Of a stretch of DNA of 64,000 bases, positions 57,809-64,000 are shown piece after piece. This DNA is from Hydractinia symbiolongicarpus. Lineage: Eukaryota > Cnidaria > Hydrozoa > Anthoathecata > Hydractiniidae. A program made the position numbers and the translations under genes. The stretch is taken from assembly GCF_029227915.1 (NCBI RefSeq), contig NC_079887.1, positions 17,235,650-17,299,649 on the forward strand. Reading direction: 5' to 3'. How positions within the stretch are numbered: the first letter of the stretch is position 1; the number at the start of each line of letters is the position of its first letter. Below the pieces are notes generated by a model. It made no database searches. It worked only from the letters and a program-made list of their open reading frames with translations, and was not told where the DNA came from.

Positions 57809-58203
57809 CTACAAATACTTGTAGGCCACAAACCCCAGAAGAGACAAGGAGCCAACAATGAAGGTTAACTCGCCATCTTGTTGTTGCTTTGAGGGTGTGT
57901 AATCATCAGACAATTTTGGAACCTTATTGTTCGATGCGATGTAGTACTTGTACATGTCATCTTCCAGCTCTCGCAGGCTCTTCCCAGCCTGTAATTGTAA
58001 TTCTCGTTGTTTGTTGAACCAGTCGATTTTAGCCTGTCGGTTTTGTACCCACTTTGCTTGGGCATTTTGGAGTTTCTCCATCGCCTCGTCATGTCTTTTG
58101 CGTTCCGCCTCGCCATGCCAAGCTTGCTGAAGAGAAAGTTGGTACCACTAAAGGCCAATGCGTTGATTAGAGCTCCCCCTGCCATGATTGCCAAGGTTGC
58201 CAT
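57809..58203 (-). pseudogene. Polinton membrane protein with two hydrophobic ends
   Basis: N-terminal frame from ATG 58203: MATLAIMAGGALINALAFSG, then TNFLFSKLG. A frameshift near 58100 switches to the frame of 58081-57809: MEKLQNAQAKWVQNRQAKID, LREDDMYKY-like coil, VPKLSDDYTPSKQQQDGELT and the C-terminal membrane segment FIVGSLSLLGFVAYKYL. A Gly/Ala-rich hydrophobic N-terminus, coil, and a hydrophobic C-terminus preceded by P(S)EQQ.GEL-like residues is a layout I associate with a conserved Polinton protein of unknown role. It could sit in or under the capsid. Confidence 0.65.
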
Positions 58204-58227
58204 TTATTCTTTGGCAAGCTTACAATA

Positions 58228-58716
58228 TTAACATCTTGATCTCCGTTTTTCATGCTCGCAGACTTGACTACCTTCACACTCCTTACATCGATACTTTATC
58301 CTTTAATGTTTGCAAATCTGGCTCCCTTTGCAGTCTTTGCATTGGGCCCTCCGTCTTTGATGGTGGCACAGCTGCCTACCTTTGCACTCTTTACAAGTGG
58401 ATTTCACCCTTTGATGTTCACAAATCTGACTTCCCCCGCAGTCTTTGCAGTAAGACCTCTGTCTTTGATGTTTGCAAATCTGACTTCCCTTACAGTCTTT
58501 ACAATAGGCCCTCACCCTTTCATGTTCGCAAATCTGGCTGCCTTTGCACTCTTTACACTGAGACTTGCGCTTTTGATGAGGGCACTTGTTTTTGGCACGG
58601 CTCTGCTTCTTTTTATCCAGGCAAACTATGCAACTTTTTGTTTGACCATTCCCTGTGATCCTAAAATGGTCTAGGGTTAACACTTTTTTACATGTTGAGA
58701 AGCTCTTGTTTTCCAT
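58228..58716 (-). pseudogene. Cys/His 18-residue repeat (zinc-binding) protein
   Basis: The 137-codon ORF has an N-terminal zinc knuckle (STCKKVL ... CIVCLDKKKQ), then 18-residue repeats of the form CK(D/E)CKGSQICEHQRVRS: five in the open part, each with Cys-x2-Cys and Cys-x-His. The TAA at 58305-58303 interrupts them; one more unit (CKECEGSQVCEH) follows in frame to a TAA at 58230-58228, so the original gene was longer. Repeats of this kind occur in some large DNA viruses and protists; zinc binding is predicted, function unknown. It sits between the capsid and membrane-protein genes on the same strand. Confidence 0.7.
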
Positions 58717-58759
58717 ATTGATTTGTATTTGCCCCTAGGACAAACACAAAGTGTGGTCA

Positions 58760-60035
58760 CTAATATTCTACAGAATGGAAACGGCCATCCAATATATTCA
58801 GTTGCGCGTCCTGCAGCAGGTACACATAACACCGTGTCCCCAGTTCTGTTGGCTTTCTTTGTCATGTGCAGCGTAATGCCGTCTGATAACCGTTGAAGGG
58901 GCCTTCCAGAGCCATGCAGGGTATGATCAGGAGAGGCTCGGAAATCGATAAACAACGCATACCTCTCGTTGAAGAATTGGCCAATGGTCACATTGCTATC
59001 ATGACTACTAAAAAGGTTCACAATCTGTTCAAGGTGGTATTTAGGGAGCATCGCGTGCGAATATAGTTCGTTGGACTCCCCTTCCACTGTGACGCTGATC
59101 TTCTCGATTTTTGGGTTATAAAGCAGCTCGTTGAAAACGGAATAACCCTTTACGGTTGAAGGGTCCACGAATAACAGCAGGACACCCTTGAGACTCTTAG
59201 CCGGGGTATCAATTTGTAAATTGTAACTGGTATCAGCCTTCTTCATCGTTACCACCTTGCTTCTAAGAATGCGTTCGTAGCGTAACGCTAGTCTTGCGTA
59301 ACGGGACATCATAGCACACGCAAGGCCCTCGTGATTGATCTTGTCAAACTCCAACTTAATGTTAGTAATTTTATAGGCTCCATCAGCTGCTTGGGCTGCC
59401 GTAGATCTAGAGGCTGCCGTACCTCCATCCTTGATGACGTCGCTATGTGGGGCGAAATGTAGGATAAACTGTAGCCGATCATACAGGCCGTGCGGATAAA
59501 ACGGCAAGTCTCTCGTCAACTCCAATATCTTACCGAGGGGTATACAGAACGTATTGTCATGCACGGCAACAAAGGCCTTTTCCTCGTTTGTCCCGGTATG
59601 GTTAGTGGCTTTGACCTGCAAGGCCCCGATGGTACCGTCGTTGGGGTTGATACCCTCTAAAATTAGATTGTTCTCACGATCAAATTTGGGAAGCCACAAG
59701 TCCCGGTAGACTGCCAGTGTGGAATAGTCGTTGATATTTTGCACTTCGTTGAAATTCAAGGTTATGCGTAGGTCTCGCACCAGGCTTTTGCCGGTATTCG
59801 AGACGATCGTGTGTTTTGTATTGGTAGCCGTCACTCCCAGGTCAAACAGGAGTTTGATAGACCCTGAAAAAATAACCTCGTCCTGTCACATATTGGGAAT
59901 ATTCACATACAAGTCCTCATTCTGATTAATCGTAGAGGGTATATTACTGATCTGAACACGTTGCTTTCTACCCTTGATACCAAAAAGCTGTTTCATTTCT
60001 GCGTAGGGGTCCAATGTAGTTCCGAATGCACTCAT
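58760..60035 (-). pseudogene. Polinton major capsid protein (double jelly-roll)
   Basis: ATG at 60035 gives MSAFGTTLDPYAEMKQLFGI. TGA at 59888-59886 (codon 50) interrupts it; the same frame resumes and runs as the long ORF from 59834: TGKSLVRDLRITLNFNEV, YSTLAVYRDLWLP, DLPFYPHGLYDRLQFILHFA, LKGVLLLFVDPSTVKGYSVF and ASPDHTLHGSGRPLQ. A frameshift near 58825 separates the true C-terminus (LLQDAQLNILDGRFHSVEY, TAG 58762-58760); the visible ORF runs on to 58677 as an artefact. The layout is the hexon-like capsid protein of Polintons that builds pseudo-hexagonal icosahedral shells. Length about 425 codons is a little short for the family. Confidence 0.85.
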
Positions 60036-60064
60036 TTATTTATGGGAATTTTTTTTAAATAAAG

Positions 60065-61004
60065 ATGCCGACGAATCCAGTATTCGATCACGATATTGAG
60101 AAGGAGGGCCGTCCAGATGACAGACCTGAAGATCCTCCAGCAACGCCAAGGCCTCCAGCAACGCCAAGGCCTTCAACAAGAGCTTAAGGGAGCAAGAGCT
60201 TAAGGGAGATACACTAAAATCAATAGTCGATAGCCTTTACAATCATCTTAGGGAGAAGTTGGGGAGTCCTAATGCGAGACATTACGATGCTTTAAGGCTG
60301 GAAAGGAATCGTCTTTTTTTGAACAATGTCGATATTACTGAGGCTATTACAAAAGAGAGGGGCGGGTTGCGGGCTCTTGGAGAGATAGTAAGGAAGTTGA
60401 AGGTAGATCTCGTGAAAGCCCTCGGTTTCACCAAGTATACAACTACACCAAACAAAAGTAAGGCAACGGCGCAGGCACTTGGGCAAGAGGTTGATGACAT
60501 CGTGAAGAAGACCAAGGCTGATGATATCATTTCGATGAAATCGATAGAGGGTATCAGGAAATTTGTAGATGACACGGAGAGCTTTATACAAGAAACTTCA
60601 TTCGGTGGCGACGAAGTTCTCACCGAACGTGAAATAAGAGGGTTTAACCTAGAAATTCAAACGCTAAGGGGTAACTTGAAGCAACCGAAAAGCAAGATGG
60701 TTTCATATGATAGTGAGATCAGCAACGCAAAGGCCAAGGTGAAACAACTCGAGAAGCAGAAAGCCGGGGAAACCGAGAAACAACAAGCTATCCTTGAGAG
60801 GGAAATAGCAAGGGTGGAGGAAAAGATTGAAAATCTGGAGGATCAGAAGGTGTAGCCCTTCCTGGGATTATTGGTACCATAGTCTCATTTTTTTTCAGGG
60901 TAGCAGCGAAAATCGTCGAATATGCAGCCAAACACTTGTACATGGCAATCGCAGCTTCTGTTGCGTTTTTTGTGGCCTATGTTGGGAAGAGGAAAAATGT
61001 CTAA
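60065..61004 (+). pseudogene. coiled-coil protein with C-terminal membrane segment
   Basis: ATG 60065 starts a Pro-rich piece (MPTNPVFDHDIEKEG ... PPATPRP) ending at a stop near 60186, caused by a 16-bp tandem duplication (60177-60208). An 18-bp in-frame duplication precedes it (60134-60169). The main ORF follows in another frame: ARHYDALRLERNRLFLNNVD, EIVRKLKVDLVKALGF and a long coiled coil (ISNAKAKVKQLEKQKAGETE). A further frame change near 60850 leads to ALPGIIGTIVSFFFRVAAKI and YMAIAASVAFFVAYVGKR, a likely membrane anchor, stop TAA 61002-61004. Divergently arranged with the capsid gene 30 bp away. Role unknown; a structural or scaffolding function is possible. Confidence 0.6.
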
Positions 61005-61027
61005 TTTGTTGATGAAACACATTAGAC
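60999..61027. terminator. 7-bp hairpin between convergent gene ends
   Basis: GTCTAAT, 15-nt loop, ATTAGAC, placed between the stop of the coiled-coil gene and the stop of the minor capsid gene. Weak on its own. Confidence 0.35.
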
Positions 61028-61028
61028 C

Positions 61029-62252
61029 TTACCTAAGCCATATGTACGCTATGATGACTCCCACCCCCGCCGTGATCAACACTGTTTTGGTATCCTCGTG
61101 TTGGTTTTGACTTTCTTTGAAGGGGGCGGCATGGCATGCCCAGCATGCTCCTTCTGTATATGTTGTTCCACCTCTCCGTGTGTTGTTGGCTTGATAGCCT
61201 GCGTAGGAGGTGTAGTAGGCTTAGAAGGTGTAGTATGCCTAGGTGTTTTGATAGTATGCTTAGGGGGTGCGGCAGCCGCATGGTTGATTGTCCGCTCCGT
61301 ATGAATAAGTTTGTTATTCACGTCAACCTGGACCCCAACGCTTACGTTGGCAGGCGCTATGAGGATGTTGTTGTTATAACCCTCATTTTTACCAATACGC
61401 AAACTCATGTTTGATGGTAGCATGTATACGCTGGGCATCACAGCAAAATTGACTGGAGTTGCGGCATACTGCAGCACCTTCTGAAATTGTGTTATATCAT
61501 GGCCTACATTCTCTTCCCTCCTCACCATACTTTGAAATTTTTGCAACAAGATTTGCCTTGTTGTGCAGTTGTCCGCACCAGACCCGAGTAAATGCTTTTG
61601 CCCCTGCCTGCGATCCAATTAACAAGACCACGTAGACGCGACTACTCTCGCTTAGCTTGGTCAGACCCTCCGACGTCAAACCTTGAATTGTCGGCATGAT
61701 AAATTTTGCATAGCCCCCATCAACCTGGGGCCACCATGAACCGTTGGTGAGTGATGACATTACCGCTTTGAATTTATAGAAGCTATTAGGATCAGCGCCA
61801 TACTCCGGGCATACCTGCGCGAATCCAGATGTCGAGTAGGAATTTTTATATTGATGAAAACCGTCCTCATACGGCATGGGTACCTTCATCCTTGCCAATA
61901 TACGACGCGTGTGGTAATAGACGTGAAATTTAAAGATTGAATTGACAAGGGGTACGGAGCCCGTCATGTGCTTGGCGGAGATGCCAAGTGCCGTTGTTAC
62001 GCAATGAGTTGCAAAATTAACCTGGATATTCCAGTAGTTCAAGGCTTATCCTGTCCAACCCACCCTGACAGGATCATTCAGCAAATTTGTTGGGATTTCG
62101 ATGGCATACTTTGTAAACTCAGGGAATGCCACGGAAATATCTTATTCTGTGGAGACAAATAGGTCCTGGTGCTCCAGGTTATTGATACCAAGGGGCCATT
62201 CTCCCCTGTTTGACTTGTACCTTGCCCTGGGGTTGTACGAATAGATGTTCAT
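61029..62252 (-). pseudogene. probable Polinton minor capsid protein
   Basis: ATG 62252 gives MNIYSYNPRARYKSNRGEWP, with TAA at 62144-62142 and 62048-62046 in the same frame, between them VAFPEFTKYAIEIPTNLLND. The main ORF from 62042 carries ALGISAKHMTGSVPLVNSIF and MKVPMPYEDGFHQYKNSYST. A frameshift near 61600 continues as ILLQKFQSMVRREENVGHDI and VNFAVMPSVYMLPSNMSLR, then a Pro/Thr-rich linker. A last frame change near 61115 leads to a membrane tail TVLITAGVGVIIAYIWLR and TAA 61031-61029. About 400 codons; place and character suit the second (penton-type) capsid protein, but I cannot verify the jelly-roll. The C-terminal membrane tail is unusual for a penton. Confidence 0.5.
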
Positions 62253-62925
62253 CCTTTTCTTCTAAGAAAGGGGTGAAGCAACTTTACATCACTGATATTA
62301 GCAAGCCCACAATTTCTGAGGATTACCTAGGACAGGATACGAGGATTGCCTTAAAATCGATAAGTATTAGACCTATATGGTTGAACCTTTACAGCAATAA
62401 TGAATTCGTCATCCGTAAGACAGGGCCTAATCAGAGGGTTACTAGGATCGAGATCATGAATGGTCTGTACAAGATCGAGGATTTGGCCATTATCGTCAAC
62501 AGCCAGGCAGAGGAAAAGATTAAGCTGTTTGTCCTGAAAAACGGGCTCTGTAGGCTCCGAGTCAGTGAAGGGTACACGGTGGTAATTCATACGACCCTAG
62601 TAAAAAATACCGTACGAGGGGTGACTACGATGCCTTCTACAAGACTGACGTTTATCAAAGATTGAGACTCGTTTGCCCTCAGTTGGATGAAAATGATGCC
62701 CTGCTTGATGGTAAAAAATCCAAAATTCTCGCTTTGCTTCCCACCAAAGAATTAAACGCTTGGGGGGGGGGGGGGGGGGACATGCTGACTTGGAGTTTTG
62801 ACACTCCAACGTACCTTCCTTTGAAGGGCTCTACGGATCGGCTCGAGTTCATGCTTACAGACGAATTTCACCATGACAAAAATGTATCGTTTACCGGGAT
62901 TACGATGTGTTTGCTTATAGAATAA
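62210..62925 (+). pseudogene. unrecognised Polinton protein, possibly structural
   Basis: First ORF (to 62665): QLYITDISKPTISEDYLGQD, TRIALKSISIRPIWLNLYSN, GPNQRVTRIEIMNGLYKIED and GYTVVIHTTLVKN. A frame change near 62625 leads to RLRLVCPQLDENDALLDGKK and, after an 18-base G run (62762-62779), MLTWSFDTPTYLPLKGSTDR to TAA 62923-62925. Strand-rich composition with no membrane segment fits a capsid-associated or fibre-like protein, but this is inference. The start is uncertain, because the 5' end overlaps the divergent minor capsid gene. The stop overlaps the next start (TAAATG). Confidence 0.5.
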
Positions 62926-63087
62926 ATGAATGATGTAACCAAGTTGTAACCGAATTTACCAAGTGCGCCTGCGGAGAACGATACTATCTACGAAAGCCAA
63001 AAATATAGACTTGACAAGATAGGAGAAATTGAACAGTACCTGCGAAAGGAAATCAAGGAACGGGACGGGCTTTCAAAAAAGTTTAAA
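62926..63087 (+). pseudogene. N-terminal fragment of a small Polinton protein
   Basis: ATG 62926 follows directly on the previous stop; MNDVTKL, TAA, then in frame LPSAPAENDTIYESQKYRLD, EIEQYLRKEIKERDGLSKKF. A charged helical segment of this type would be expected to lead into a hydrophobic domain, but after KKFK the sequence becomes the end of a gene on the opposite strand. A deletion or rearrangement at about 63087 probably removed the rest. Confidence 0.45.
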
Positions 63088-63463
63088 ATGCATGGTACCT
63101 GGGTGAGGTATTGTGACCACGAACTGCTGAGTGTTAGTATCATCGCGATACTTTGCAACCCAATCGGGGTACTCTTCGAAATCAAGACTCATCGCTGGTA
63201 CAGCACTGGCGTTGTATCGGGTGACTCCTGGGGACCAGATTTTAGGTGTTTTTACCCTGAGGGCTACTACGAGGTCTCCTCGTATGATATTCTACAATAT
63301 AACGTCGATCCTTACCCCCATTGGCAGGAATGGGATCTGATACCGTGAGGTAATCTATATTGATATCATTGATATCCGTAAGCGTACACGCAAAGTTGTA
63401 GAAATTTCTGGGGTTGACAAGCTCATTCTCAAATTTCAGCTTCTCCTTTATTGAATTTCAAGC
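63079..63463 (-). pseudogene. unrecognised minus-strand protein gene in two frames
   Basis: Minus strand 63463 to about 63270 reads EKLKFENELVNPRNFYNFAC, DINDINIDYLTVSDPIPANG. After a frame change near 63285 it reads VKTPKIWSPGVTRYNASAVP, MSLDFEEYPDWVAKYRDDTN and FVVTIPHPGTMHF to a TGA at 63079. There is no ATG at the expected position (ATA, after AAT TCA). The residue mix is far more protein-like than the plus-strand frames covering the same bases. Family and function unknown. Confidence 0.45.
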
Positions 63464-63636
63464 AAATTCAGAGGATTGCTTCTCCTTGCACATACACACC
63501 TACCCCCGTTATATGTGATATATTCCTGATAACAGTACCAACACAATATTTTAACCCTTACCATGAGCCCTCGTCCACAGTTGCATCTGTCATACTCCTC
63601 AAGTACCCGTTTGCATTCATTACATTGCTGTTCCAT
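63448..63636 (-). CDS. small Cys-rich zinc-binding protein
   Basis: An intact 62-residue ORF MEQQCNECKRVLEEYDRCNC, with C-x2-C, CNCGRG, CWYCYQEY and CVCARR: a treble-clef or zinc-ribbon-like pattern. It starts 6 bp after the end of the upstream gene's frame and is followed at once by the next minus-strand frame, as in a compact viral operon. I cannot name the family. Confidence 0.5.
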   Translation of the reverse strand: MEQQCNECKRVLEEYDRCNCGRGLMVRVKILCWYCYQEYITYNGGRCVCARRSNPLNLLEIQ

Positions 63637-63644
63637 TTATTTAC

Positions 63645-63987
63645 AGTCACAAAGACGATCCTCTAGGTCTTGAATTCTTTGTTTATTCTCCTTCTCCTTC
63701 TCTGATTCTCAAACCAACCCAAAAAATTCCTTTTGCGTCAAGGCACCCCCAAATCTGACGAGGCGTCTCCAGTCCGGAACAGGCCTTCCTTTGTAGCGCC
63801 TTTTCAACAACCACAGCGACATTTCGTACGCGCTGTCATACACGTTTCGCTCTTCCACATAAGCCAAGCAGCACCCATCTCCACAAAAGTAGCCCTCGTA
63901 CACGTACTCACCACCGTCGCTCATATGAGCAGACATATTTCCTTTGATATGAGAAAAGCCAGATTTCATGGTATGTTTTGTACTCAC
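63645..63987 (-). pseudogene. unrecognised small Polinton protein with late stop
   Basis: The ORF 63987-63709: MSTKHTMKSGFSHIKGNMSA, YEGYFCGDGCCLAYVEE and YKGRPVPDWRRLVRFGGALT. The TGA at 63711-63709 is followed in frame by a charged coil (KEKENKQRIQDLEDRLC) to a TAA near 63645, so the original protein was probably about 115 residues. The start may lie further upstream, towards the window end. Function unknown. Confidence 0.45.
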
Positions 63988-64000
63988 CTGTGGAGTGTTG

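Larger units (their letters stand above)
49829..64000. mobile_element. Polinton/Maverick (polintovirus) integrated copy, right end outside window
   Basis: Gene set seen here: protein-primed PolB, small membrane proteins, zinc-ribbon ORF, packaging ATPase, MSV199/BRO-like protein, retroviral-type integrase, Cys/His repeat protein, major capsid protein, probable minor capsid protein and small unknowns. The combination of PolB, integrase, FtsK/HerA-type ATPase and capsid defines Polintons, which transpose by self-encoded DNA synthesis and probably form virions. The segment is visibly less AT-rich than the flanks. The left boundary lies somewhere between 47.5 and 49.8 kb; no terminal inverted repeat could be paired because the right end is not in the window. 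No adenovirus-type protease was recognised. Almost all genes are broken, so the copy is inactive. Confidence 0.9.

Overview
The window is a repeat-rich, mostly AT-rich stretch of an animal nuclear genome. Only one host gene is clear: SBDS, split into five exons with GT/AG introns, on the plus strand from 38.2 to 47.5 kb. The mix of transposons (an OTU-containing Helitron, Penelope-like, gypsy, BEL/Pao, pogo/Tigger and a capsid-encoding Polinton) suggests an aquatic invertebrate. I would guess a cnidarian, but that is an inference from the transposon flavour and not a species call.

Layout. 0-12.8 kb: an R2-like retrotransposon tail at the left edge, a decayed BEL/Pao fragment, a 1.1 kb (TACA)n array set among GGTCCC/GGGACC repeats, two MITEs, and AT-rich DNA with no gene. 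12.8-18.4 kb: a satellite-like array of roughly 460-bp monomers with a 776-bp higher-order unit. 19.4-24.7 kb: a pogo/Tigger-like element with TA target duplication and an internal 442-bp tandem duplication, a broken THAP domain, a MULE-type MITE with a 9-bp target duplication, and a tRNA-like SINE head. 26.2-27.2 kb: a second GGTCCC plus (TACA)n block. 27.5-35.0 kb: an autonomous-type Helitron on the minus strand (OTU protease, HUH Rep, PIF1-like helicase) with few breaks, followed by a 45-bp minisatellite and five hairpin repeats. 35.4-37.0 kb: a large foldback structure.

38.2-47.5 kb: SBDS. Its 5.8 kb first intron carries a gypsy fragment on the minus strand, interrupted by a 5'-truncated Penelope-like copy with a 10-bp target duplication, then a SINE, a perfect hairpin and a MITE.

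49.8-64.0 kb (running off the window): a Polinton/Maverick (polintovirus). It contains protein-primed DNA polymerase B, small membrane proteins, a zinc-ribbon ORF, the packaging ATPase, an MSV199/BRO-like gene, an acidic ORF, a retroviral-type integrase, a Cys/His-repeat protein, the double-jelly-roll major capsid protein, a coiled-coil membrane protein, a probable minor capsid protein and several small unknowns. Nearly every gene carries frameshifts or stops, so this is an old, dead copy. No adenovirus-type protease was found in the window. Short palindromes lie at several of its gene ends, and several frame breaks here and elsewhere in the window are exact short tandem duplications.
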